Positions 18,084 to 29,686 of a stretch of 64,000 bases of DNA are shown one piece after another. The position numbers and the translations under genes were made by a program. The DNA is from Rufibacter latericius (GTDB lineage Bacteria > Bacteroidota > Bacteroidia > Cytophagales > Hymenobacteraceae), in the NCBI RefSeq assembly GCF_003721515.1, contig NZ_RJJD01000008.1:186001-250000 (forward strand), read 5' to 3'. Position 1 is the stretch's first letter; the number at the start of each line of letters is the position of its first letter. Under the pieces are notes generated by a model, which searched no databases, was not told the DNA's origin, and saw nothing but the letters and a program-made list of their open reading frames with translations.

Positions 18084-19160
18084 TTAACCATTGTATTTTG
18101 ACAAACACTTTTGCAATTTGTTCATTTCTGATTCAGAAATACTTGTATTAGAAAAAGTGCTAGCATCTTTTATAGCGTATTTGGGGAGATAAAGCCTAGA
18201 AAATTTATACCAAGCACCTGAAAATTTTCTAAGACCCTTGGAATTAAAAAAATGCAAAACCTTTAAATAAAAAATAATTATATTGAAATCGAAAGAAGAA
18301 ACTATCTTCCTTTGATTTAAAGGTTTGATGAAATCTATGTAGTCAATTGAAATTTTATAAACTATTATATTCTCAGCATAAACCAAAAAATTGCTTGACA
18401 ATACTTTTCTAAGGAAGTTATCATTAGTAAAAGTAATAATATAATCGTCAATTTTTTCAAATAGCATTTTCAATGCAATAGTTCTTTCAGGAGTAAAATT
18501 ACCAGAACTAATACGCGCCTCTCCATCTCTTCTAATAAACGCATCGGGCAAGTTTGCCACTTTTGTATAGTTTAGATTTAATAGCAAAGCTCTGATATGA
18601 AATTCCCAATCTTGCCAGCTTAAAGCTGCAGTATCCCACTCTCCTACCTTCAAAAGACTTTTAGCCTCCCAGATAGGAGATGTTGTTTGCCATGGTACAT
18701 CAGTGCGTAAGAATCTAAAAAGGTCTTGGACTTCATTAAATTTGTTCCAAAGAAGATTAAGATCACCAGGCACTTGTTTAAAGAGCAATACTTGAAAAAC
18801 AGCAAAATCAATATCAGGATTCTGATGCATGTAATTAACTCTGGATTCGAGGCACCATGGAGCTAACAAATCATCAGAATCGAGAAAAATAATATATTTG
18901 CCCAAAGCATGCTTTAATCCTAAATTTCTACATGATGGTGCTCCTTTCGGATAATTAGTTCTTTTATAAAGCTTTATTCTAGAATCAGACAAAGACCATT
19001 CCTCTACAACTAGAGCAGAGCCATCGTTTGAACCATCATCAACAACAATAGCTTCCCAATTAGAATATGATTGACTAATGATAGAAGTTAATGTTTGTCC
19101 TATAAGTTTAGCTCTGTTATAATTAGGAATAATTATCGACACTAATGGCAAATTTCCCAC
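18084..19160 (-). CDS. Glycosyltransferase family 2
   Basis: 358 residues. The GT-A domain opens VSIIIPNYNRAKLIGQTLTS, followed by VVDDGSNDGS and the metal-binding FLDSDD near residue 95, all hallmarks of inverting GT2 enzymes. The C-terminal ~130 residues are Lys/Phe-rich and not clearly conserved. It uses a nucleotide sugar at the inner face of the membrane. It starts four bases after the preceding GT4 stop, so translational coupling is likely. Confidence 0.9.
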   Translation of the reverse strand: MGNLPLVSIIIPNYNRAKLIGQTLTSIISQSYSNWEAIVVDDGSNDGSALVVEEWSLSDSRIKLYKRTNYPKGAPSCRNLGLKHALGKYIIFLDSDDLLAPWCLESRVNYMHQNPDIDFAVFQVLLFKQVPGDLNLLWNKFNEVQDLFRFLRTDVPWQTTSPIWEAKSLLKVGEWDTAALSWQDWEFHIRALLLNLNYTKVANLPDAFIRRDGEARISSGNFTPERTIALKMLFEKIDDYIITFTNDNFLRKVLSSNFLVYAENIIVYKISIDYIDFIKPLNQRKIVSSFDFNIIIFYLKVLHFFNSKGLRKFSGAWYKFSRLYLPKYAIKDASTFSNTSISESEMNKLQKCLSKYNG

Positions 19161-19164
19161 TGAA

Positions 19165-20229
19165 TTAACTATTATGCAGATCTACAATAACCTCTTCGTA
19201 ATCTTTCACTACTTTATGGATATCAAATTCACTACTTAAACTAATAGCACCCTCAGACAACCTAGTTATGACACCAGGTACATTTATAAGAGTTTGAATT
19301 GCGTCTACCATTTCATTCAAAGAATCAACAACAATACCTGTTTCCCAGTTTTTAATCCACTCTAAGGCACCATAATCAGAATACAATAAAGAAGGTACTC
19401 CAGCAGCAGCTGTTTCAAGAATAACTTTAGGAAAGCCTTCAGACTTCGAAGGCAATATATGTAGCTCGCATTTTGATAAAAGATCAATCAATTCCTTATG
19501 ATCCAAAACTTTGAAATATTTCACATTTTTCAATTCACGAGCAGCAATCTCACTTTCAACGTTGACTCTTCCTAATCCAGAACCTACTATATTGAAAGTA
19601 AGAATAGGGAATTTTTGAGCAAGCGAAAATAAATCAAAAATCCCTTTTCGGATCATATCATTCCCTATGAAAACAACTTGTTTAAGACTAGATACTTGTT
19701 TCTTAGGATTACTAAACTTTAAAGTATCTGTTGCTAGGCGTAAAATTTTATTTTCACTAATAATTCCAAAGCGATTAAAATTCACTTCTTTCATAAAATG
19801 AGTGATTGAGTAGAGCCTGTCGCACATTGAATAACCTTCTTTCATAGCATCCAATGATCCATAAACAGCTATAACACTGGGCAATACTTCATCATCTAAT
19901 ACATTCTCAATTGTTTTAAAGCTCTTTTTATTTAGCAGCCTTAAAAGCATTTTATTATATTGAAACATATTACCTCTAGGCAAAAAGGCAACATCGCACT
20001 TACTTATTCCCCAAAAGTAGCCAAGAAGCCCGGATAATCTAAAAGGACTAAAACAAAAGAATGTCTTAACCCCAATAATTTTATTTCGCTTTAAGTTTCC
20101 ATTATAAATTTCTAATGCATAAACTTCAAACCTATTTTTATCAATGTATTCAGCTAAAGTAAGGCAACTCAAATTTTGAGCATTAGTACTATTAATATAA
20201 CCTCCCAAGAAAATCTTAATCTTTTTCAC
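19165..20229 (-). CDS. Glycosyltransferase family 4
   Basis: 354 residues, GT-B. The stretch PSKSEGFPKVILETAAAGVP carries the donor-binding EX7E motif, and VVFIGNDMIRKGIFDLFSLA opens the C-domain. The N-domain is less typical (MKKIKIFLGGYINSTNAQNL), with the glycine loop GGYINSTNA. Its start overlaps the stop of the upstream GT2 gene by four bases (ATGA-type overlap). It is a likely retaining transferase in glycan assembly. Confidence 0.88.
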   Translation of the reverse strand: MKKIKIFLGGYINSTNAQNLSCLTLAEYIDKNRFEVYALEIYNGNLKRNKIIGVKTFFCFSPFRLSGLLGYFWGISKCDVAFLPRGNMFQYNKMLLRLLNKKSFKTIENVLDDEVLPSVIAVYGSLDAMKEGYSMCDRLYSITHFMKEVNFNRFGIISENKILRLATDTLKFSNPKKQVSSLKQVVFIGNDMIRKGIFDLFSLAQKFPILTFNIVGSGLGRVNVESEIAARELKNVKYFKVLDHKELIDLLSKCELHILPSKSEGFPKVILETAAAGVPSLLYSDYGALEWIKNWETGIVVDSLNEMVDAIQTLINVPGVITRLSEGAISLSSEFDIHKVVKDYEEVIVDLHNS

Positions 20230-21122
20230 ACTTGCTTTGCTTTAAGGAACACACTATGCTTTACTATTGCTAAATGTCTGCGACATACAGCATTCACCGG
20301 CCACAATTTAATTGCCCTAAACAACAACTTGATAGCAAGTGTTCTTTTACCAACAATACTTGCTTGAAGTCCTGCCAATGAAGTTAGATTAGCATCAATA
20401 CGTTTAATTCCGAAGCCGAACTTTGAACTAAACACACTGTCTTTATAAAGATAGTCCAACATAATTTCCTTGGCCTTTAAAATATGTTCAGCACTGGAAG
20501 TAACCATACTTCGTCCATTGTGAACAACAATTGCACATGTAATTTCATTTGTGAAATTAATCTCTAACCGCACGCATAGTTGTAACCAAAGAAGCCAATC
20601 TTCAAGCAACTGCAAAGCTCTATCTTCCTTGAAAGGATTAAGTTTAGCAACATCACTTCTCAAAAAGACCATACAAGCAAAAGGGTTTTCTTTAAGCAGT
20701 AAATTTTGCACATTTTCTTCTATGAAAGGTCCATGTCCAATTATCTTTCCCGCCTCATCAATTAATGCATATCTAGAATAAAAGAAACCTGGATTATTAT
20801 AGTTTGAAATATTCAAAAATGCGTTTTCCAAATGATTATTAAATAAAATATCATCTGAATCAAGAAAAAAAATATATTCCCCTAATGCACGATTTACTCC
20901 AAAATTTCTCGCAGCACCTCTTTCTGCATTATTTTTTTTAAAATAAACTATTCTTTGATCAGAAAACCCAGCAACAACTTCCTCTGTATTATCCGTACTT
21001 CCATCATCAATAATTAAAACTTCAAAATTAGTAAAAGATTGTGACAATACACTTTTGATAGTTTTACTTATTATAGATGCTCTATTATAAGTAGGAATAA
21101 CAATTGAGAAGAAAGGTTTCAT
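20226..21122 (-). CDS. Glycosyltransferase family 2
   Basis: 298 residues. The GT-A core is clear: FSIVIPTYNRASIISKTIKS, LIIDDGSTDNTEEV, and FLDSDDILF as the DXD site. There is no C-terminal membrane anchor. It is paralogous in its first 110 residues to the GT2 at 18084-19160 but shorter. It is coupled to the following GT4 gene by a four-base overlap and preceded by the candidate nonulosonate transferase. Specificity unknown. Confidence 0.9.
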   Translation of the reverse strand: MKPFFSIVIPTYNRASIISKTIKSVLSQSFTNFEVLIIDDGSTDNTEEVVAGFSDQRIVYFKKNNAERGAARNFGVNRALGEYIFFLDSDDILFNNHLENAFLNISNYNNPGFFYSRYALIDEAGKIIGHGPFIEENVQNLLLKENPFACMVFLRSDVAKLNPFKEDRALQLLEDWLLWLQLCVRLEINFTNEITCAIVVHNGRSMVTSSAEHILKAKEIMLDYLYKDSVFSSKFGFGIKRIDANLTSLAGLQASIVGKRTLAIKLLFRAIKLWPVNAVCRRHLAIVKHSVFLKAKQV

Positions 21123-21156
21123 AATTTTAGTTTAATAAAAAAAGCGCTCCTGCAGA

Positions 21157-22388
21157 TCACTTGCGTAGTATACAGCTTAATCTTTCCAAGGATTTACCAT
21201 CAATTTTATAAAAGTAATTTTTTTCAAAGACATTCAAGTCATCTTGCTTCTTCACAAAACTATCAAATTCTATATCTTCAGAATTGAACTTCGAAAAATC
21301 TAACAAACGAATCATCCCCATTTTTAACATATCATTTTGAATTTCAGAATCTGACAACTTGAAAAGAATTGTCTTTTTGAAATAAACAGCAGGTATAATT
21401 AAGGTTGAAAAGAATCCAAAACAACCTTTGCTACTTTTAATAAGACGTTCAATTTCATTTGATTCTTTTATCCAGTCTATATTAGGATGAGTAGGCAACC
21501 AATCACTCTTAAAGTTTTCTGGATGAAGCTTTATTTTTAATCTCGCATTTTTATTCATACAGAACGCATTAAGTTTAAACCAAAAGGAAATCATCTCCTC
21601 TTTGGTTACCATACGTTCTCCAAATCTACTACCAGCAAAAGCTTGATCAACATGAAGATAATATTCCTCATTAATTGGCTGTAGAGAATCCCATGTTTGC
21701 AAAAAGGTATCAAATTCAGGATTTCCTATATAAAATACATCTTGAGGGGCTGCTTTGTCAATTTCAAAATGTATAATAGCAGATTTAGGTGTATAGCAAA
21801 TATATTTATCTGGCATACGCCCCTTAAACCTTATATGCTTGGCTGCATAAAGCTGGCTTTCTTTTTTTAACAAATAATAGTAAAAGGGATACTTTGATAA
21901 ACCGAGGTAATCCGACCATTTTAAAGTCTTCTTTAAAAAAGCAAAAGAACTAAATGTTAAAGGAGCGGGAACCCCACTTTCCAAATCTTGCTTTACCTCT
22001 GAAATGTTTTTATATTTTACTTCTCTAGCCCTATAATCAGCATATGTGGTAAACATTCCATGTTGGAGAATAAAGGTTTTTATACCTTTATTCTTAGCAG
22101 CAATATTTAAGGCAATATCTAAACCATTAAATATACTCATGAACACAATCTTTGAAGGTTTAACTTCTTCTAAAAGTTGATATGCATCAGTAAATTTCTG
22201 CCAATATATCCGCTTTTGTTGTGTAAAACAGTCAGTTTCCTGCTCAGGAGAAACATAATGTAGGTATACAAAATTGAATTCTTCTTTAAGTTTTTCAAAA
22301 GGAAGTATCCACCCTTTTCTTTGATATCCCCATATTAATAAGATAGTAAGTTTACTACCTTTATTTCCCATATCTTTCTCTGATACCA

Positions 22389-22389
<1 letters not shown>
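21157..22389 (-). CDS. Candidate GT-B nonulosonic-acid (sialyl-like) transferase
   Basis: 410 residues with no standard GT2 or GT4 motif. It has TFILQHGMF near 105-113, an HP motif in IKLHPENF (H289, P290), and a Ser/Thr motif in GFFSTLIIPA (S328, T329). HP and S/T motifs in that order are the CMP-binding signature shared by bacterial sialyl- and polysialyltransferases and by KpsS/TagF-like GT-B enzymes. Its start shares one base with the stop of the KdsC-like phosphatase. It follows the complete nonulosonate synthesis set, which supports the same assignment. A CDP-glycerol-type transferase is the main alternative. The role is inferred, not shown. Confidence 0.6.
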
Positions 22390-23953
<1,564 letters not shown>

Positions 23954-23954
23954 T

Positions 23955-24725
23955 TTACTTACTATTTTTAACAATACTATTTTTCATTCCTTCCAACAAT
24001 GCTAAATTGTTGTCTATAAAGTCTACAAGGGATTTTATATCAAAATTGGAAGCATCAGCAATAAAGGCCGAATACAACTCTGATAAAATCTCAAAATCCT
24101 CCAATGTATCAATGGTCAATCTTATATCATTCCGGTTTTTGAGGAATGAAGGCAAAGGCAAAAGTTTAACTTTAAAATTCTCAGGATGAGTATAAATGTA
24201 ATTGGTCACATGCTCACAAAATAGAGCCTCTGAAGTCAACTGCTGAGTTTTCTTAAGTGCAGCTACAGAAATAATTTCAGTAAATAAACCCAAGTGAGTT
24301 CGAATAACGGGCACCATCTCCCCATTCATGAAACTAATATAATCTGCGGGATTACGAGTATATTCCCCAATTAGTTCATCTATGCTATTTAAATGTAAGA
24401 AAGGATTGTCTGAGCAAACTCGCATAATCGTAGAGAAACCAAAATAATCAGCTGCATCCACAAACCTTTTTAATACATTCTGCTCATCCCCCTTAAAAAA
24501 AGGAATATTATGATGCTTAGCCACTTTCTCTAAAGCAGTATCAGAAGGATTAGTGGAAGTGGCAAGCACTACCAGAGCACCATATCGATTAGATTTAACT
24601 CTTTCCAGAATGATGTCTAGTATGGTTAGGCCATTATAAAATGGTTTGACAATTTTATTATGCAACCGGGTAGAACCTGTTCTTGCTTGAACAATGATAC
24701 CTATATTCTCATCTTTCACAGTCAA
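23955..24725 (-). CDS. SpsF-like cytidylyltransferase (probable CMP-nonulosonate synthetase)
   Basis: 256 residues. The N-terminus GIIVQARTGSTRLHNKIVKP is the nucleotide-binding signature of SpsF/NeuA-related cytidylyltransferases. MRVCSDNPFL near residue 100 carries the metal-binding Asp. Here an SpsF-type enzyme takes the place that NeuA holds in classical sialic acid operons. It would activate the free nonulosonate with CTP. Its stop lies one base before the NeuB-like start. The 72 bp upstream separate it from a GT4 gene. Some SpsF-like proteins are annotated as glycosyltransferases, so a direct test is needed to confirm activation. Confidence 0.8.
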   Translation of the reverse strand: MTVKDENIGIIVQARTGSTRLHNKIVKPFYNGLTILDIILERVKSNRYGALVVLATSTNPSDTALEKVAKHHNIPFFKGDEQNVLKRFVDAADYFGFSTIMRVCSDNPFLHLNSIDELIGEYTRNPADYISFMNGEMVPVIRTHLGLFTEIISVAALKKTQQLTSEALFCEHVTNYIYTHPENFKVKLLPLPSFLKNRNDIRLTIDTLEDFEILSELYSAFIADASNFDIKSLVDFIDNNLALLEGMKNSIVKNSK

Positions 24726-24797
24726 ATATTTTTTTTATAAAAAGATAATGATGATATTAATTCTGTTGTTTCCTTATAACGTCTTTTCAGAATAAGT

Positions 24798-25982
24798 TTA
24801 TCTTTTGCTTTGATAATGACACGTTTTCTCTTTAAGGTCAACGTATATTTTTGACAGGTCTCTACTAGTTAAGGAAACATCAAAGTTCTTTTCTACATGT
24901 TTTCTTGCCTGTGTTGCAAACAGGTTATACTTGGCTTGATCCATTTCGTAAAAAGTTTGGATAAATTGTGCTAATTCATCAATGTTTTTTTCTTGCGCCA
25001 ATAGCCCTGTCTCACCATGTATAACTTCATCCGGAATATCACAATGTCTTGTTGATATTATAGGCATACCTGTTGCTTGGGCATCAAGTAATACTACAGG
25101 CGCTCCTCCTTCACAATCCTTGTCTTGTGCATAGCAACTAGGATGTATAAAAACATGATAATTTTCCATGAAAGAATAAAGATTTTTGAAATCTATAGAT
25201 TCTACAAAGAAAACTTTGTCTGTCGCGTTAGCTGCTCTCACCATCTCCTCAAGTTGGCTCCTCATGGGATCATTAATATTTCCTCCTACTAAAGTAAGCT
25301 CTGCATTGGGACACGTATATAAAGCATTTAAAAATGCTTTTACTGTAAAAACATGACCTTTTTTCTCCTTGAGAGAAGCAATCTGCAAAAGCTTCAATGT
25401 ATTGGTTTCTTTTTTCCTAGAAGTAAAAGGAATTCTATCTATTTCGACTCCAAGTTTAATAATCTTTACTTTATGTACCGGGCAACCTTTGTCAATTAAG
25501 ACCCTTGCACCATGGCTGCCCTCACAAATAAACAGGGCAGCTTCTTTAAACATCTGTTGATACCTTGATTCCCAAATTGGCTCTGTGAATGGAAGCATTT
25601 CATAATCATAACCATAGAAAGAAATAACATGAGGAACATTTAATCTTTTAGCAATATCATGATAGGCCCAAGCAGTAGGAGCAAAATGTGAATGCACAAA
25701 ATCAACATCCTCAGAGTGCATCACTATATAGTCAGCAAAAAATTTTCTTATAACTTTGGTAAGAGCATTAAGAATTCTTATTGTGAAAATACTCTTTTCT
25801 GCAGGCTGTTTAAAAAAAGTAGCCGGAAACTCAATATATTTAAATTCTTTATTATAAAAATTACCTTTCAAAAAGGAGTTAGCAGTAATAATTATCTGAA
25901 CGTCTGGCAAAAATGACAAGAGCCTAAACACCCAGTTTTCTGTAATTGGCAAATATCTTCCAAAACAATGCAAAACTTTCAT
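24798..25982 (-). CDS. Glycosyltransferase family 4, WcaL-like
   Basis: 394 residues. MKVLHCFGRYLPITENWVF at the N-terminus, FVHSHFAPTAW in the middle, and SCYAQDKDCEGGAPVVLLDA with ATGMPIISTRHCDIPDEV in the C-domain match the WcaL/AmsK class of GT4 enzymes that act on exopolysaccharide lipid intermediates. The donor-site Glu is in CEGGAP. It is preceded by a flippase gene with one base between them. It is probably a late-acting transferase of the repeat unit. Confidence 0.9.
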   Translation of the reverse strand: MKVLHCFGRYLPITENWVFRLLSFLPDVQIIITANSFLKGNFYNKEFKYIEFPATFFKQPAEKSIFTIRILNALTKVIRKFFADYIVMHSEDVDFVHSHFAPTAWAYHDIAKRLNVPHVISFYGYDYEMLPFTEPIWESRYQQMFKEAALFICEGSHGARVLIDKGCPVHKVKIIKLGVEIDRIPFTSRKKETNTLKLLQIASLKEKKGHVFTVKAFLNALYTCPNAELTLVGGNINDPMRSQLEEMVRAANATDKVFFVESIDFKNLYSFMENYHVFIHPSCYAQDKDCEGGAPVVLLDAQATGMPIISTRHCDIPDEVIHGETGLLAQEKNIDELAQFIQTFYEMDQAKYNLFATQARKHVEKNFDVSLTSRDLSKIYVDLKEKTCHYQSKR

Positions 25983-25983
25983 T

Positions 25984-27414
25984 TTATTTTTTGATTTTTT
26001 TTAAATCCTCAATAAACTCTCTATTAAAGATATAGCTTATTACTAAATAAATTCCAAACCCTATAGTTCCAGTAATTGCTATTTTCAGGAAGGCTGTATT
26101 TACAATATCAACAAACCAATAACTAAAAAAACCAGCAATTAGAGCAATGATTAAAGGTAAAACTATAGTTTCAAAATACTCCCATGCTTTAACAGATATA
26201 AGTCTATTAACCTGAAAGTAAAAGTTGGGAAAAATCAAACCTATCTGCAATGCAACTTGCGCCCACATTATCCCATACATCCCCCATTTACTCCCTATAA
26301 ACACACCTAAAGGCACTAAAGCCAATAGGCCTAAATTCCAATAGAATGCCATATCAGCCCTGCCTTTAGCCATTTGAAGAGAACCAACTGGATTAGCAGT
26401 AGATCTTATCATTGTATATACAGATAATATCTGTATCATTGGGGCAACACCATCCCATTTATTCCCATAAATGATTAAAACTATTGGCTGAACCAAGATA
26501 ATTATTGCTAAATATATAGGGAAATTTAAAGATGAAGTAAACCTCATAGTTTTGAGGTATATATTTTTAAGAAGTGCTTCATCATCATTTACTTTAGCCA
26601 TGACAGGCATTGTTACTTTCGTTATAATTGGATTTATAACTTGGAATGGCCTCATTGCCAAATTTTTGGCAACAGAATACAACCCAAGCTCATGAGTACT
26701 TACTAGCTTACCTATGATCATTATGTCTATCTGAGTATTAAAGTAATTCATAATCTGTTGACCCATTTGAAATAAGCCAAAGTTTATAAATTCTTTCACT
26801 TCTTTCCACTCAAAATGAAAACTTGGTCTGTATATTTTATTCCCTATAATTAATAAAAACACAGTATTAAAGATTGAACTTATAATAACAGAAAAAATCA
26901 ATGAATATACTCCATAACCCGCAATTGCAAAACTCACAGCTGTCGCAAGAGAAATTAATTGACTAGCAATTTCTCTTTTTGCAAGAACACCAAATTTAAG
27001 TTGTTTAGTTAGTAGAACACTATATTGCGCACCAAAACTGCTTATAATAAAAGTACTAGCTATTAGTATAAGCAGAGGTATGAGCCTTTCATCATTATAA
27101 AAACTAGCTATCAAAGGACTAACTAGAGCAGTTATGAGAAAGAGCAAAGCACTACTTAACAGAGTTAACCAATAAAGAGTTGACATCTGAATTGCACTAA
27201 TGTCTTTTCTGTAAATGATGGCATTACTTACACCCATGTCCTTGAAATTTGAAGCAAAGCCAATAACAACAGAAACTATGGCCATTAACCCGTAATCGGA
27301 TGGTGATAAAAATCTGGCAAGAATAGCAAGCTGTATAAATTGAACAGAGACATTAATAATGTTAACAAGACTTGTCCATCGGACACCAGATACTGCCTGC
27401 TTTTGTAAATCCAT
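25984..27414 (-). CDS. Wzx-like lipid-linked oligosaccharide flippase
   Basis: 476 residues, about 14 membrane helices. The N-terminus AVSGVRWTSLVNIINVSVQF and FLSPSDYGLMAIVSV are characteristic of the MOP-superfamily polysaccharide transporters (WzxC/RfbX). It would flip undecaprenyl-diphosphate-linked repeat units to the periplasmic face, which marks this locus as Wzx/Wzy-type rather than ABC-exporter-type. It has short gaps to neighbours on both sides and is strongly AT-rich. Confidence 0.92.
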   Translation of the reverse strand: MDLQKQAVSGVRWTSLVNIINVSVQFIQLAILARFLSPSDYGLMAIVSVVIGFASNFKDMGVSNAIIYRKDISAIQMSTLYWLTLLSSALLFLITALVSPLIASFYNDERLIPLLILIASTFIISSFGAQYSVLLTKQLKFGVLAKREIASQLISLATAVSFAIAGYGVYSLIFSVIISSIFNTVFLLIIGNKIYRPSFHFEWKEVKEFINFGLFQMGQQIMNYFNTQIDIMIIGKLVSTHELGLYSVAKNLAMRPFQVINPIITKVTMPVMAKVNDDEALLKNIYLKTMRFTSSLNFPIYLAIIILVQPIVLIIYGNKWDGVAPMIQILSVYTMIRSTANPVGSLQMAKGRADMAFYWNLGLLALVPLGVFIGSKWGMYGIMWAQVALQIGLIFPNFYFQVNRLISVKAWEYFETIVLPLIIALIAGFFSYWFVDIVNTAFLKIAITGTIGFGIYLVISYIFNREFIEDLKKIKK

Positions 27415-27426
27415 TCAATAATGATA

Positions 27427-28470
27427 CTAAGACAGTATTTCCCCTATTGACAAAGCGTTAAAACGAAAACTTTTGATATTAATCAGTTTTTTAATTTTAA
27501 CAACCATTTTATAAACCGAGAATTCAGAGTAATCAACTCTGTAGCCTGTTTTTATAAACTCCTCGTCTTGCACAAATGTAACAGTATGCTCATCAAATTC
27601 TACAACACAACCATTTGGCAAATTGCCCTCATATTTATTTGTTACACTCTTAAGCGCTTTCGAAATAGAAACTTCTTGTGAGAAGATTATTTTTAAGCCT
27701 TTATTATTGTATGCGAATGCATTTCCTGCTCTTATTTTAGCACTTATCTGAAAGATGCTTTCTCTTTGAAAATAAACTTTCCTGTGAATTTGTCTATCAT
27801 TCCTGAAATATGTGTATTCAGCTTCTTGCTCTACGGGCACCGCTCCTTCTATAAAAAAGCGCTCTACATCTTTTACTAGGCAAGGACTTTGCTTTTCTAT
27901 CAAATTATAGAGTTCCCTGTAAGTAATATTATTTTGATCAAAATCAATCTTTCTTCTGGCAAGGATTGGTCCATTATCAAGCTTCTCTGTCATGTAATGG
28001 CATGAAATACCACCATACGCTTCTTTTGATGCAATAGTCCAATATACAGGGTGAGCACCTCTACATCTAGGTAAATAGGAAGGATGAAAATTAATAGCAC
28101 CCTTTTTTGGAGCTGAGATAAGGTTACGGCTGAAGATTTGAGGATAAGCAACTGAAATAATCAAATCATAAGACATCACCACTTTTATCTCCTCTTCAGA
28201 GTTCACGTCATGAGTAAATCTGACACTTCCTTGGCTGATTTTGCTTATTAGTTCAGTAACTATCTTGGTTTTATTTTTGAAAACCTTATCAAATTGTTTA
28301 TTCTTTGTGTAATCACATCCTTCTAAAGCTCCTTTGAAAATTCTCCAACGCTTGTTATCACCAAAGACTATTTCTTGCACATCAAATAATGAGCTTTCTA
28401 ATAAAGGCAACAAATTTGCGACACCATATCTAGATAAATGTCCACAGTATAAAATTGTCTTAATTTTCAT
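27427..28470 (-). CDS. Sugar N-formyltransferase
   Basis: 347 residues. The formyltransferase core is complete: GAINFHPSYLPRCRGAHPV with N127 and H129, and HYMTEKLDNGPIL with D165, forming the N-H-D catalytic triad that uses 10-formyl-tetrahydrofolate. The C-terminal part (~210-320) resembles the second domain of Fmt-like enzymes. Because its start overlaps the stop of an RffA-like sugar aminotransferase by 11 bases, the likely substrate is the 4-amino sugar nucleotide made by that enzyme. Met-tRNA formylation is unlikely given the location. Confidence 0.87.
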   Translation of the reverse strand: MKIKTILYCGHLSRYGVANLLPLLESSLFDVQEIVFGDNKRWRIFKGALEGCDYTKNKQFDKVFKNKTKIVTELISKISQGSVRFTHDVNSEEEIKVVMSYDLIISVAYPQIFSRNLISAPKKGAINFHPSYLPRCRGAHPVYWTIASKEAYGGISCHYMTEKLDNGPILARRKIDFDQNNITYRELYNLIEKQSPCLVKDVERFFIEGAVPVEQEAEYTYFRNDRQIHRKVYFQRESIFQISAKIRAGNAFAYNNKGLKIIFSQEVSISKALKSVTNKYEGNLPNGCVVEFDEHTVTFVQDEEFIKTGYRVDYSEFSVYKMVVKIKKLINIKSFRFNALSIGEILS

Positions 28471-29599
28471 TTCTTGAAAAGAATCTTTTTATAGATTCAG
28501 CTATTTTTTCCTGGTCCTCCTTTTCTAATTCAAAGAACATAGGTAACCTCAGCAGCCTTTCGCTTTCTTTTGTAGTGAATAAATCCACTTCACTAAACAA
28601 GCCAAAAGATCCTCCAGCAGTAGCAGAGTGGAGAGGCACGTAATGAAAAACAGCCTGTATTCCTTTTTCTTTTAGAAAAGCAATAAGATGATCACGTTCT
28701 TCACCATTTGAAACTTTTAGGTAAAATATGTGTCCATTATGTCCAGTGCCCTTGGGAAGAGTTGGTAATTCAATTTTGCCTTCATCTGCTAGGGAAGAAA
28801 GCATTTCTTTATAATTACTCCATAGTTCTAGTCGCCTGGCTGTTACCTTTTCAACGTTCTCAAATTGAGCCAATAAAACCGCAGCATTTAATTCACTTGG
28901 CAGGTAACTGGATCCTACATCCACCCAAGTATATTTATCTACCTGCCCCCTTAGAAATCTTGATCTGTTTGTACCTTTCTCTCTAATTATTTCTGCTCTT
29001 TCGATAAACTTGTCATCATTTATAAGTAATGCTCCTCCTTCTCCACACTGAATATTTTTGGTCTCATGGAAGCTTAAACAACCTAGATGACCAATAGCTC
29101 CAAGTGGCTTACCTTTATAGGTGGCACCTATTCCCTGAGCTGCATCCTCTATGACTAATAAATTGTGTCTACGGGCAATATCCATAATTACATCCATTTC
29201 ACAAGAAACGCCAGCATAATGGACAGGAACAATTACTTTAGTCTTAGCAGTGATTGCGGCTTCGATTTTGGTTTCATCAATATTCATTGTATCTGGCCGA
29301 ACATCAACAAAAACAATTTTTGCCCCTCTTAACACAAAGGGATTAGCTGTCGAAACAAAAGTAAAAGAGGGCATTATTACTTCATCACCAGATTGCACCT
29401 CAGCTAAGATGGCAGCCATCTCAATGGCATGGGTACATGAAGTAGTCAGAAGAGCCCTTTTGGCTCCTGTCTTTTGTTCTAACCATTCATGGCTTCTTTT
29501 GGTGAATTCACCATCACCGCAGAACTTTGCCTTTACAAATACTTCCTCTAAATATTTCATTTCTGCCCCTACTACTAAAGGCTTATTAAATGGAATCAT
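28460..29599 (-). CDS. dTDP-4-amino-4,6-dideoxyhexose transaminase, RffA/WecE-like
   Basis: 379 residues from MIPFNKP, the conserved family start; an ATG 12 codons upstream is in frame but adds no known sequence. PLP-dependent DegT/DnrJ/EryC1 fold: KFCGDGEFTKRS, the PLP-Lys region SFHETKNIQCGEGGAL, EDAAQGIGA, and RGQVDKYTWVDVGSSYLPS, a stretch typical of RffA/WecE. It transfers an amino group from glutamate to a dTDP-4-keto-6-deoxy sugar. The rmlA/rmlB genes that make the substrate are not in the window. Overlap with the formyltransferase gene suggests a 4-formamido product. Confidence 0.9.
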   Translation of the reverse strand: MIPFNKPLVVGAEMKYLEEVFVKAKFCGDGEFTKRSHEWLEQKTGAKRALLTTSCTHAIEMAAILAEVQSGDEVIMPSFTFVSTANPFVLRGAKIVFVDVRPDTMNIDETKIEAAITAKTKVIVPVHYAGVSCEMDVIMDIARRHNLLVIEDAAQGIGATYKGKPLGAIGHLGCLSFHETKNIQCGEGGALLINDDKFIERAEIIREKGTNRSRFLRGQVDKYTWVDVGSSYLPSELNAAVLLAQFENVEKVTARRLELWSNYKEMLSSLADEGKIELPTLPKGTGHNGHIFYLKVSNGEERDHLIAFLKEKGIQAVFHYVPLHSATAGGSFGLFSEVDLFTTKESERLLRLPMFFELEKEDQEKIAESIKRFFSRNEN

Positions 29600-29686
29600 T
29601 TTTATACTACTTTTTACTAATTTACTTACTTTCATATCAATAGACAGCCTGGTTCTATTAGCAGCATCTTGATATTCACGGTGTTT

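Noticed and set aside
23954..23974. TTG start adding seven residues to the NeuB-like synthase
   Set aside because: It would overlap the SpsF-like gene, and the ATG at 23953 gives the standard family N-terminus.
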